From Actinomycetota bacterium (lineage in GTDB: Bacteria > Actinomycetota > Actinomycetes > Actinomycetales > Dermatophilaceae): a DNA stretch of 64,000 nt. The position numbers were made by a program, and so were the translations under genes. The notes under the pieces are model-generated. The model was not told the DNA's origin. It made no database searches and saw nothing but the letters and a program-made list of their open reading frames with translations. The stretch is taken from NCBI GenBank assembly GCA_020161815.1, contig JAIUOP010000010.1:31050-95049 (forward strand), read 5' to 3'. Positions 48,973 through 57,187 of the stretch are shown here, piece by piece (position 1 is the first letter of the stretch; each line of letters opens with the position of its first letter).

Positions 48973-50391
48973 CTAGCGGGAGGGGCGGGAGAGGCGGTCG
49001 AGGACGGCCAGCAGCAGGGCCTCGCGCAGGGCAGCCGGCGCCACGTCGAGGAGGGCGTTGACCGGGGCCATCCGCTCCGGCAGGGCCAGCGCGCCATCGC
49101 CACCTGCCAGGCCGGCGAGCGCGAGCAGTCCGTCGAAGTCGCTGTCGCTCAGCGTCGCCGGGTCCAGCGCCGCTGCTGCGGCGGCCAGCCCGGGGTCCAC
49201 CTCGATCGGCCCCGAGGCTCGGGCCGCCGCCACCGACTCGGCCAGCGCCGACAGGAACTCGGGCACCGACGGTGCCGTCGCCGCGGACAGGGTCAGGTGC
49301 ACCGTGGCCGGCGTCCCGCGGTAGGCCATCTGCGGCTGGACGTACCACCCCCGCGCCAGCATCTCGTCGGCGATCGTGAACACATCGCACGACCCATCCG
49401 TGGCCAACGCGAGCAGGGTCGAGTCGGGCTCGACCACAACCCTCAAACCCGGTATGCCGTCCGCTCCCCTCGCGATCGCGAGGGTCGCGTCCCGAGCGGA
49501 CCGGGACAACTCGGCATACCCCTCGACACCGATGGCCCGGGTGACCGCCCAGGCGGCGGCGAGAGGGCCCCCGGACTTCGTCGACTGCATCGTCGAGTTG
49601 AGCATCGTGTAGCCGGGCCAGTCGGCTGAGGCGAAGAAGTGCCCACGCCGCAGGGCCGGGTCACGGTGCAGGAGGAGCGAGACCCCCTTCGGTGCGTAGG
49701 CGTACTTGTGCAGGTCGACGCTGATGCTCGTCACGCCGGGGACGGTGAAGGTCCACGGGATCGGCGTCTCGAGCCAGGGCAGCACCCAGCCACCGATGCA
49801 GGCGTCGACGTGGCAGCGCAGGCCCCGCTCGGCCGCGATCGCCGCGAGCTCGGGGATCGGGTCGATGACGCCCTGGGCGTAGGAGGGTGCCGAGCCGACG
49901 ACGAGCACGGTGTCGTCGCGGACCGCGGCAGCCATCGCCACCGGATCGGCCCGGAAGGTCGCCGGATCGACGTCGACGACGATCGTCTCGACGCCGAAGT
50001 AGTGGGCCGCCTTGTGGAAGGCCGCATGAACGGTCGAGGGCAGCACCATCGAGGCCTCGCCCGGCGCTGCACCCGCCCCTTCGCGTGCGGCGAGCACCGC
50101 CAGCAGCACCGACTCGGTCCCACCCGAGGTCACCGACCCCACGAAACCCGCAGGTGCGTCGATGAGGGCACCGGCCATCGACACGAGGTCGTTCTCCATC
50201 GCGAGCAGTGACGGGAACGCCGTCGGGTCGAGCCCGTTGGACCCGGAGAACATCGCCAGGGCCTCGAGCCCGAGAGCGTCGGCCTCGGCGAGTCCCGAGT
50301 CATACACATAAGCGAGCGTGCGGCCGCCATGCGCGGGCAGGTCCATCGCCTGCAGCTCGCGCAGTCGGGCCCTGATCTCGTCAGACCTCAT
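48973..50391 (-). CDS. PLP-dependent decarboxylase/lyase-like enzyme
   Basis: A 472-residue fold-type I PLP enzyme of the group II decarboxylase / sphingosine-1-phosphate lyase type. The cofactor Lys is in SISVDLHKYAYAPKGVSLLL, preceded by HVDACIGGWVLPW; GFVGSVTSGGTESVLLAVLA is the phosphate-binding segment. Its ATG overlaps the stop of the upstream MFS gene, so enzyme and carrier are probably co-expressed and may act on the same compound. The C-terminal 80 residues are Ala-rich. The substrate, an amino acid or an amino-alcohol phosphate, cannot be chosen from sequence. Confidence 0.87.
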   Translation of the reverse strand: MRSDEIRARLRELQAMDLPAHGGRTLAYVYDSGLAEADALGLEALAMFSGSNGLDPTAFPSLLAMENDLVSMAGALIDAPAGFVGSVTSGGTESVLLAVLAAREGAGAAPGEASMVLPSTVHAAFHKAAHYFGVETIVVDVDPATFRADPVAMAAAVRDDTVLVVGSAPSYAQGVIDPIPELAAIAAERGLRCHVDACIGGWVLPWLETPIPWTFTVPGVTSISVDLHKYAYAPKGVSLLLHRDPALRRGHFFASADWPGYTMLNSTMQSTKSGGPLAAAWAVTRAIGVEGYAELSRSARDATLAIARGADGIPGLRVVVEPDSTLLALATDGSCDVFTIADEMLARGWYVQPQMAYRGTPATVHLTLSAATAPSVPEFLSALAESVAAARASGPIEVDPGLAAAAAALDPATLSDSDFDGLLALAGLAGGDGALALPERMAPVNALLDVAPAALREALLLAVLDRLSRPSR

Positions 50392-51713
50392 CGGGTCGCC
50401 TCCTCGACGGCACGGGCATCCAACCGATAGCGCAGCAGGAAGACCAGGGACACCCCCACGAGCACGGCCGGAAGCACCGTGAAGCCCAGCTCCATCGCCC
50501 GCAGAGCCGAGTCCGGCTGTGCCACAGTGCCGCTCGTGGACGAGACGTACCCACCCCAAGCCAGCACCGCGGCATACGCAAAGGGCCCGAGCGCCATCCC
50601 GAAGGTCTCGGCAGCGGTCCACACACCGGTGTAGACACCCGCGCGGTTCTCCCCGGTGCGGGCCGCGTCGACAGCGGCGATGTCCGGCAGCATGGCCAAG
50701 GGGAACATCTGCGTCCCGGCGTAGCCGACGCCGACCACCGCCACCGAAGCCGCGAGCGCCGCCACCCCGAGCCGCATCCCCACGAGGGCCGCGAGGGCTC
50801 CGCCGCCGAGGAGCAGAGAGGCCACGAGGAAGCCGGTCCGCTTGCCGGCGCGCTGGCCGACCCGCTGCCACAGGGGCGTGACGACCAGCGCCGGTGCGAC
50901 GAAGCAGACGAAGAGGATCGTGGACAGACCTGAGGAGCCCATCAGGCCGCGAGCGACGTAGTCGACACCGGCGAGCATCGCGGCCGTCGCGAGCGCCTGG
51001 AGGACATAGGCGAGGAGCAACGTGCGGAAGTCCTTGGCAGCAGCCACGATCCGCAGCTGCTCACGCAGGCTGGCGGCCGGGGCGGCCACCTCCCGCAGGA
51101 CTGCACGACGCGTCCCCCACCAGGCACCGAGGGCGCCGAGAGCGATGAGGGCCCCGACGAAGAGGCCGACGCCGCGATAGCCCCACTCCGGGCCGAGGGC
51201 ATCGCGCACCATCGGCGAGAGACCACCCGAGACCAGGATCGCCAGCGCCAGCACCGCCACTCGCCAGGACATCAGCCGGGTGCGTTCGTCGTAGTCGTCG
51301 GTGAGCTCGGCGGGCATCGCGACATAGGGCACCTGGAAGAAGGCGTATGCCGTGGCGCACGCGAGGAAGAGCAGCACCACCCAGCCCGCGCCCAGCCAGG
51401 TCGGCGCCACCGGCCCGGCGAAGAGCAGGGCGAAGGCGACGGCCAGCACCAGCCCGGCCCGCAGCAGGAACGGGCGGCGGCGTCCGGCCGGGTTGGTCGA
51501 GCGGTCGGAGATGCGGCCCGCGATCGGGTTGAGCACGACGTCCCAGGCCTTCGGGAGGAAGACGATGAGCCCGGCCAGCCCGGCCGCGACACCGAGGCGG
51601 TCGGTCAGGTAGGGCAGGAGGAGCAGCCCGGGGACCGTGCCGAAGGAGCCGGTCGCCACGCCCCCGAGCGCATACCCGCGACGGACCGATCCCGGGAGCG
51701 GCTCCTGTGCCAT
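50388..51713 (-). CDS. MFS transporter of the GPH (MelB-like) type
   Basis: A 441-residue twelve-helix carrier. The N-terminal GSFGTVPGLLLLPYLTDRLG and FLPKAWDVVLNPIAGRISDR match the glycoside-pentoside-hexuronide:cation symporter family, as does the YAFFQVPYVAMPAELTDDYD loop. ATG 51711-51713 is the family-like start. It precedes and overlaps the PLP enzyme gene. Family members often carry sugars, but actinobacterial members next to PLP enzymes may carry other compounds. Confidence 0.88.
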   Translation of the reverse strand: MAQEPLPGSVRRGYALGGVATGSFGTVPGLLLLPYLTDRLGVAAGLAGLIVFLPKAWDVVLNPIAGRISDRSTNPAGRRRPFLLRAGLVLAVAFALLFAGPVAPTWLGAGWVVLLFLACATAYAFFQVPYVAMPAELTDDYDERTRLMSWRVAVLALAILVSGGLSPMVRDALGPEWGYRGVGLFVGALIALGALGAWWGTRRAVLREVAAPAASLREQLRIVAAAKDFRTLLLAYVLQALATAAMLAGVDYVARGLMGSSGLSTILFVCFVAPALVVTPLWQRVGQRAGKRTGFLVASLLLGGGALAALVGMRLGVAALAASVAVVGVGYAGTQMFPLAMLPDIAAVDAARTGENRAGVYTGVWTAAETFGMALGPFAYAAVLAWGGYVSSTSGTVAQPDSALRAMELGFTVLPAVLVGVSLVFLLRYRLDARAVEEATR

Positions 51714-51805
51714 GGTCGGGACCCTAGTGCCCGGCGGGCCCACGGCATACGGCGGCGTTCGTCCTAGAGTGGAGAGAGACCCGGGTCCTTCGGCAAGGAG
51801 TGGCG

Positions 51806-52711
51806 ATGAGCAGCGACACGAACCCGACCACGAGCATCCCCGCCAACGCGGTGGTCGTCGGCATCGACGGCAGCGAGCGGGACGCGACCTGCCTTGCGTA
51901 TGCCGCGGGCGCCGCCACCCGTGCCGGGTGTCCCCTGCACCTGCTCCACGCCCAGGAGCTCGTCACCGAGCTCGCCCTGTCCGACGCGGTGTCCGCGCGC
52001 GGACTCGGCACCCTCGCGGACGTCGCCGACGACGGCGTGCTGCCGGCCGCCCTCTCCGACGCGCGGTCGAGGTGGCCCGATTTGGAGATCACCGGCAGCG
52101 ACCCCTGGGCCCACGCCGAGCGCGCACTCATCGAGGCCTCGGAGGGAGCTCACCTCGTCGTCGTCGGTTCCCGCAGCGTCTCCGGCCTCGAGCGCTGGAT
52201 CCTCGGCCGGTCCTCCCTCGCCGTCGCCATGCACGCCGCCTGCCCGGTCGTCCTCGTGCCGGCGGGGGCTCGGACCGGCGCCGAGGGCGATGTCGTCGTC
52301 GGGGTCGACGGCAGCGAGCACTCCGCGTTGGCGGCCGAGCGCGCCTTCTGGATCGCACAGATCCGCAAGGCGCCGGTGCGCGTGATCACCACGTGGAGCC
52401 TGGAGATCGTCGACGGCATGGTCGTGACCACTCCCGAGAACCCGGCGTGGGCCCAGGTGGAGGGCAAGTACCGCGACCTCGCCGAGCGGATCGTCGCTCC
52501 GCTGCGCGAACGCTGTCCCGAGGTGCCGTGCGAGATCGACGTGCGCCGCGGCTCACCGGCCGCGGTCCTCGCCGAGGCGTCGGCCACTGCGGGCCTGCTC
52601 GTCATCGGTCGGCGCGGGCGCGGCGGCTTCCGCGGCATGCTGCTGGGGTCGGTGGCGCACAAGGTCATCGAGACGGCCACCTGCCCGGTCATGGTCGTCC
52701 GTCAGGGCTGA
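51806..52711 (+). CDS. Tandem universal stress protein (two UspA domains)
   Basis: A 301-residue cytosolic protein with two Usp domains (about 14-150 and 160-300). Each ends with the ATP-site strand: LVVVGSRSVSGLERWILGRS and LLVIGRRGRGGFRGMLLGSV; the second fits the G-2x-G-9x-G(S/T) ATP-binding pattern better. Start ATG 51806 has AAGGAG upstream. In actinobacteria such genes are often in the hypoxia or stress regulon, but no DosR-like box was identified by eye. It converges with the sugar dehydrogenase gene 13 bases later. Confidence 0.93.
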   Translation: MSSDTNPTTSIPANAVVVGIDGSERDATCLAYAAGAATRAGCPLHLLHAQELVTELALSDAVSARGLGTLADVADDGVLPAALSDARSRWPDLEITGSDPWAHAERALIEASEGAHLVVVGSRSVSGLERWILGRSSLAVAMHAACPVVLVPAGARTGAEGDVVVGVDGSEHSALAAERAFWIAQIRKAPVRVITTWSLEIVDGMVVTTPENPAWAQVEGKYRDLAERIVAPLRERCPEVPCEIDVRRGSPAAVLAEASATAGLLVIGRRGRGGFRGMLLGSVAHKVIETATCPVMVVRQG

Positions 52712-52724
52712 GCCCGAGGCCGTT

Positions 52725-53957
52725 TCACGTCGCCGGCGTGATCCGCAGGACCTGATCGTCCGAGCCGTTGCTCGTGGAGACATAGAGCGCGCCATCGGGC
52801 CCGACCCGTGCTGCCCGCAGCCGCCCGAACGGGCCGTTGGACTGGGGCGGCACCTTCACCGCGGTCACCTCACCGTCGCGGCGCGGCAGGACGAGCAGCT
52901 TGGCGCCCTTGAGGGCGGTGACCACGAGCGCTCCGTCGAGGCCGGGCCAGGCGTCCCCACCGAGGACGGCGACCGCGCAGATCGCCTGCGTCGTCTCGCC
53001 CGAGGTCCACCGGGCCGGCACCGCGTCGGGGAAGCGCGCGATGTCCGTCATCGAGACTGATTCGTCGTATGCCGTCTGCTCGCCTCCCCGGCTCGGGTCC
53101 CATCCGTAGTTGCCGCCGGCCCGGATCTGGTTGACCTCGTCGTCGAAGGACGGCCCGTGCTCGGCGGTGATCACCTCGCCCTCGGCGTCGACGGTGATGC
53201 CCTGGATGTTGCGGTGCCCATAGCTGAGGACCCGGCGCTCGTTGGCATCCGCCGAGGTGGCAAAGGGGTTGTCCGCCAGGCCTTCTCCGGTCTGCAGCGA
53301 GACGCGCAGGACCTTGCCGCCGAGGCTGGTGCGGTCCTGCGGGATGCTGCCGACCGCGGTGTCACCCGTGCCCACGAGGAGGGCTCCGGTGTCGTCGATC
53401 GCCATCCGGCAGCCGGAGTGCCGGCCGCCGGAGGCCACCGGCAGCCCGGTGAGCACGTCGCCAAGACGCGTGGCCGCCGAGCCGTCGGCGGCGAGCTGCC
53501 AGCGCACGATCCGGATGTCGCGCAGGGAGCCGCCGACGTCGTGGGTCCGGCAGGTGAGGAAGGCCCGGCTGCTCGCGAAGTCGGGCTGGACGAGCAGGCC
53601 CATGAGCCCACCCTCGCCGCGCGCACCGACGTCGGCGAGGTCGGCCTCGACCTGCGTCACCGATGCCCCGGGCTCGGCCGAGGAGAGGAGCTTGAGCCGG
53701 CCCGGGCGCTCGGTGACGAGGACCCGGCCGTCCGGGAGGAAGCCGAGGTCCCACGGGTGCTCCAGGCCCGAGGCCACGACCTCGACCCGGACGTCCAGGT
53801 CACCCTCGACCGGCAGGGTTGAGGCACTGGCCCCCGACGCACCCGCCGACGCCGGGACCCGCGAGCCGTCGACGGCAGGCGCCGGGCTGCACCCGGCCAC
53901 CCCGGCAAGGGAGAGGGACAGCGCGAGGAGCGCCACGGCATACCGGGTTCGGGTCAT
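52725..53957 (-). CDS. Lipoprotein PQQ-dependent sugar dehydrogenase-like (GSDH family)
   Basis: A 410-residue secreted beta-propeller of the glucose/sorbosone dehydrogenase family. The N-terminus is a lipoprotein signal with cysteine acceptor (ALSLSLAGVAGCSPAP), so it is likely membrane anchored outside. Family segments include VVASGLEHPWDLGFLPDGRV, ASGGRHSGCRMAIDDTGALL, YGHRNIQGITVDAEGEVITA and NQIRAGGNYGWDPSRGG. Whether it binds PQQ is not known; many actinobacterial members have unknown activity. Confidence 0.9.
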   Translation of the reverse strand: MTRTRYAVALLALSLSLAGVAGCSPAPAVDGSRVPASAGASGASASTLPVEGDLDVRVEVVASGLEHPWDLGFLPDGRVLVTERPGRLKLLSSAEPGASVTQVEADLADVGARGEGGLMGLLVQPDFASSRAFLTCRTHDVGGSLRDIRIVRWQLAADGSAATRLGDVLTGLPVASGGRHSGCRMAIDDTGALLVGTGDTAVGSIPQDRTSLGGKVLRVSLQTGEGLADNPFATSADANERRVLSYGHRNIQGITVDAEGEVITAEHGPSFDDEVNQIRAGGNYGWDPSRGGEQTAYDESVSMTDIARFPDAVPARWTSGETTQAICAVAVLGGDAWPGLDGALVVTALKGAKLLVLPRRDGEVTAVKVPPQSNGPFGRLRAARVGPDGALYVSTSNGSDDQVLRITPAT

Positions 53958-54000
53958 GCTCCACGGTAGCGAGCGGCCGGCACCCGACCGGACTCGCGGC

Positions 54001-54690
54001 TCAGGCCGGTGAGCTCCAGCCGTCGGCGGCGAGGCGGGCGAGCGCGTCGAGGGTGAGGTCGAGGGCGAAGACGAACTCGTAGTCCTCGTCGCAACTGCCG
54101 CCGGGGCGTCGCTGCTGCGCGTCCGTCACGACCCGCATGATGGCCGGGTAGTCCGCGGGCTCCGGCTCCGGCGCACTGCTGCGCGTCGAGGTCGGGAGCG
54201 CGCCCGGATCGTTGAAGAGCTCGGGGCTGAACCCCCAGATCCGGTTGCCCAAGGTGTGCATCGCGTGGTGGGTGAGGTCCGCGGACAGGCCGCCGGCCAG
54301 CAGGAGCCCGGTGAGTGCGTCCATGTGGCGCAGGACGGCCGGCGTCCGCCGCACCCGGGTCTCGATCGCCCGCCGCGCCCACGGGTGGAGGGCCAGCGTG
54401 GCCCGGGCGGCCAGCAGGCGAGTGCGCACCGCGGCCCTCCAGTCCTCCGGGCGAGGGGCCGTCTCCGACGCCTCCGGGTCGGCGCTGAACGCATCGATGA
54501 CCTGGTCGACCATCCCGTCGAGAAGGTCCTCCTTGTCGCCCACGTGCTTGTAGAGCGCCATCGGGACCACACCGAGACGTGCCGCGAGGGCGCGCATGCT
54601 CACGGCGTCGATGCCCTCCGCATCGGCCAGGGCGATGGCTCCGGCGATGACGGAGTCACGGGTCAGTGGTGGGCGAGCGCGGCAGGTCAC
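54001..54690 (-). CDS. TetR-family regulator
   Basis: A 229-residue repressor. The helix-turn-helix is MRALAARLGVVPMALYKHVG near residue 35-55, and the C-terminal region resembles the TetR_C ligand domain (LHPWARRAIETRVRRTPAVL, LGNRIWGFSPELF). GTG 54688-54690 follows GAGGAGGATC. Two matching palindromes in the divergent promoter (below) are almost surely its operators, so it would repress itself and the membrane-protein pair 54804-56182. The ligand is unknown. Confidence 0.92.
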   Translation of the reverse strand: MTCRARPPLTRDSVIAGAIALADAEGIDAVSMRALAARLGVVPMALYKHVGDKEDLLDGMVDQVIDAFSADPEASETAPRPEDWRAAVRTRLLAARATLALHPWARRAIETRVRRTPAVLRHMDALTGLLLAGGLSADLTHHAMHTLGNRIWGFSPELFNDPGALPTSTRSSAPEPEPADYPAIMRVVTDAQQRRPGGSCDEDYEFVFALDLTLDALARLAADGWSSPA

Positions 54691-54731
54691 GATCCTCCTC
54701 GGCGCAAGGGATGGGTGGGGCGAGTTGACGA

Positions 54732-54748
54732 GGTGTACATCGTACACC
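54732..54748. promoter_or_regulatory. TetR operator, copy 1
   Basis: A 17-bp palindrome, GGTGTAC-ATC-GTACACC, extended by A and T on the outside, in the gap between the TetR gene and the DUF4386 gene. Confidence 0.85.
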
Positions 54749-54766
54749 TAGGGTTCCGTCCACCGT

Positions 54767-54783
54767 GGTGTACGCCGTACACC
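54767..54783. promoter_or_regulatory. TetR operator, copy 2
   Basis: GGTGTAC-GCC-GTACACC, with the same half-sites as copy 1 and a centre 35 bp away. It ends 20 bases before the ATG of the DUF4386 gene. Confidence 0.85.
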
Positions 54784-54803
54784 TCTGAGTCCCGGAGAGC
54801 TTC

Positions 54804-55445
54804 ATGTCACCCACCCGCCGCACCGCTGTCGCCGCCGGCATCCTCTACTTCGTCACCCACGTCACCTCGGTGGCCGCCCTGGTCCTCTACGGCGGCTCGG
54901 GGACCGGGGCCGACTGGCTCGCGGCCCACCGCGGGTCGGTGCTGGCCGGAGCGGTCCTCGAGATCGTCCTGGCAGTGGCCGTCGTCGGCACGGCCGTCGC
55001 CCTCTTCCCACTGCTCCGGGAGCGCGCACCCGCCGTCGCGAGCGGCTATCTGGCACTGCGCACCCTCGAGGCCTCGGTGATCCTGGCCGGGGTGGTCACC
55101 ATCCTGCCGATCGTCGCCGCGCCGGCGTCCACCTCGCTGCCGGGGCTCGCCCCCGACGTCGCGCAGGGTCTGGCACTCGCGCACGACTGGACCTTCCTCA
55201 TCGGGCCGGGGCTCGTCGTGCCGGTGCACACCGTCCTGCTCGCACTCCACCTGTGGCGATCGGGTCGGGCGCCTCGGTTCATCGCTGCACTCGGCCTCGT
55301 CGGCGGCCCGCTCGTGGGGCTCATGAACGTGGGGGTCATGTTCGGCGTCACGGGGATCGTGCCGATCCTGGTGGTGCCGGTCTTCGCGTGGGAGATCACA
55401 CTGGCCGGGTGGCTGATCCTGCGCGGACTGCGGGAGCCGTCATGA
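54804..55445 (+). CDS. DUF4386 membrane protein
   Basis: A 213-residue protein with six hydrophobic segments and a DUF4386-type start (RRTAVAAGILYFVTHVTSVA) and centre (GYLALRTLEASVILAGVVTI). It is the first gene after the twin TetR operators, so expression is probably induced by the TetR ligand. Its stop overlaps the next ATG. Molecular role unknown. Confidence 0.85.
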   Translation: MSPTRRTAVAAGILYFVTHVTSVAALVLYGGSGTGADWLAAHRGSVLAGAVLEIVLAVAVVGTAVALFPLLRERAPAVASGYLALRTLEASVILAGVVTILPIVAAPASTSLPGLAPDVAQGLALAHDWTFLIGPGLVVPVHTVLLALHLWRSGRAPRFIAALGLVGGPLVGLMNVGVMFGVTGIVPILVVPVFAWEITLAGWLILRGLREPS

Positions 55446-56182
55446 GCCACACCTCAGCGGCGAGCCGATCCTGCGTGGGTCGCCTCCGCCCACCGCCGGG
55501 GGCGCTCGTCGGCCTCGCGCTCGCCGCCGGGTTCCTCTGGGCGCCGGTGTGGGTGACCGGGGGCCGTCTGGGCACCAACCCCTTCGACGACGGGCCGATC
55601 CGCACGTTGGCTCGCTCGGAGCTGACGGCGTGGTTCGGCTCTGGACGTGACACTCTCGGGGCCGACCTGGCCCGCGCGGTCACCGACTGGCGACTGTTCC
55701 ACACGGTCAAGGCGGTGCTCGCGCTGATGCTGCTCGCCGTGGCGCTGGCGTGTGTCCGGCGCCTGGGGCAGGCGGTCAGTCGGAGGCTTGCCGGCGCAAC
55801 CGCTCTGGCGGCCTTGATCGCCCTCGCCGCCAACGTCCAAGGGGCGATCGCGCCGCTGGCCTCGCTGGCGTCCTTCGGCCCGATCAGGACCGGCGGCGGC
55901 AACGACCCGAACGCCGCACTCGCGACGGAACTGACCGGCTCCGCCGCCTGGCCACTCCTGCTCGAGGACTTCACGCGCTTCCACGTGACGATGGCCATCA
56001 TCGCCGTCATCGCGACGCTCGGGCTGGGCGTCCTGTCGGCACGAGCCCTCGTCCGACGCCGGACCACCGCTGCCGTGACACTCGGTCTCGTGGCGGTGGC
56101 GTGGGCCGTCATTGCTGCCGCCAACGGCAGCACCGCGCTGTCACCGGCTTCGGCGCTGCTCGCGGCCCTCGACTCCCGCTAG
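55442..56182 (+). CDS. Membrane protein of unknown function, coupled to the DUF4386 gene
   Basis: A 246-residue protein with hydrophobic segments near 20-38, 88-104, 118-140, 180-200 and 205-225. The loop TGGRLGTNPFDDGPIRTLAR is probably extracytoplasmic. The start ATG overlaps the DUF4386 stop. I do not recognise a family. It is likely controlled by the same TetR. Confidence 0.7.
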   Translation: MSHTSAASRSCVGRLRPPPGALVGLALAAGFLWAPVWVTGGRLGTNPFDDGPIRTLARSELTAWFGSGRDTLGADLARAVTDWRLFHTVKAVLALMLLAVALACVRRLGQAVSRRLAGATALAALIALAANVQGAIAPLASLASFGPIRTGGGNDPNAALATELTGSAAWPLLLEDFTRFHVTMAIIAVIATLGLGVLSARALVRRRTTAAVTLGLVAVAWAVIAAANGSTALSPASALLAALDSR

Positions 56183-56199
56183 CCCGCGCTGATCCGGGC

Positions 56200-57090
56200 T
56201 CAGCCGCCCATCGCGGCGAGGACGTAGATGACGAGGAAGCCGAGGAAGAACATCGCGCCGAGCCAGACGCTCTCCTTCTCCTCGTGGGCCTCGACGAGCA
56301 GTTCCTCGACGACGAGGTAGAGCAGGGCGGCCGCACCGAAGGCGAGGACCGCGGCCATGACCGTCTCGGACACCCCGCCGAGGAGGGCGGCACCGCCGAT
56401 CGCGCCGACCGCCGTCACCAGGCCGAGCACGATCGTGATGACGACGGCGCGGGTCTTGCTCGCGCCGGCCTCGGTCACCTCGGCGACCACAGAGAGCCCG
56501 AGGAAGAGGATCTCGAGGGTCAGCGCGACGGTGAGGATGAGGCCCTGGGTTGCACCGAGCCGGACGCCGACGCCGATGAGGATGCCGTCGAGGAGCAGGT
56601 CGACGGCCATCGCCGCGAGCATGCCGATCGGCAGGGCGACCGCCGCTCGCTTGATCGTCTTCTTCCGTATGCCGGCCGGCGCTGCTGCCGCTGCCAGGTC
56701 ACCCATGGTGGTGCTTCCGTAGGCCCCGGCCATGGCGACGTCCTCGATCCGACGTGCCTCGGCCTCCGAAGCGACCTCCGCCGCCTGCTCGGTGCGCCGG
56801 CCGTAGGCGCCGAGGGCGAGGACGAGGAGCGCGCCCGCGACGACGCCCACGACGGTCCAGACGAGGTGGCCGGCCTTGTGCAGCTCGGGCATGATCTCGC
56901 CGACGAGGGCAGCCGTGACGACACCGGCGGCGAAGTGCTGGATGCCGCTGACGATCCTGGGCCCAGGGGGCCGGATGACCGCGATGAGGGCCCCGATGAT
57001 CGAGGCAAGCACGGGGAAGGAGACGAGGAAGGCAGTTTGACCGACGAGGCTCGCGTCGAGCGATCGTACGCCCGCCCACGCTGCGATCAC
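56200..57090 (-). CDS. ZIP-family metal transporter
   Basis: A 296-residue membrane protein with eight hydrophobic segments. Metal-site features are IQHFAAGVVTAALVGEIMPE near residue 55-75 and DLLLDGILIGVGVRLGA near residue 165. A cytosolic loop of about 60 residues (YGRRTEQAAEVASEAEARRI) separates the halves. I chose GTG at 57088-57090 (VIAAWAGVRSLDAS); the frame stays open into the CRISPR array, but that upstream part is not protein-like. Zinc, iron or manganese are the usual cargoes. It lies next to the old end of the array by chance as far as can be seen. Confidence 0.85.
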   Translation of the reverse strand: MIAAWAGVRSLDASLVGQTAFLVSFPVLASIIGALIAVIRPPGPRIVSGIQHFAAGVVTAALVGEIMPELHKAGHLVWTVVGVVAGALLVLALGAYGRRTEQAAEVASEAEARRIEDVAMAGAYGSTTMGDLAAAAAPAGIRKKTIKRAAVALPIGMLAAMAVDLLLDGILIGVGVRLGATQGLILTVALTLEILFLGLSVVAEVTEAGASKTRAVVITIVLGLVTAVGAIGGAALLGGVSETVMAAVLAFGAAALLYLVVEELLVEAHEEKESVWLGAMFFLGFLVIYVLAAMGG

Positions 57091-57187
57091 TCGATCCAAG
57101 TGGGGACAGACATCAAGACCTCCGTCTGGCAAGCGGAGACCAGGTCCCTCAGGTTGGACGTGAAAGCGCCAAGTTGGCCCGACGTCC

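Noticed and set aside
57091..57187. Further degenerate CRISPR repeat left of 57188
   Set aside because: At the expected 61-bp step (57127) the sequence has no match to the repeat, so the array is taken to end at 57188.
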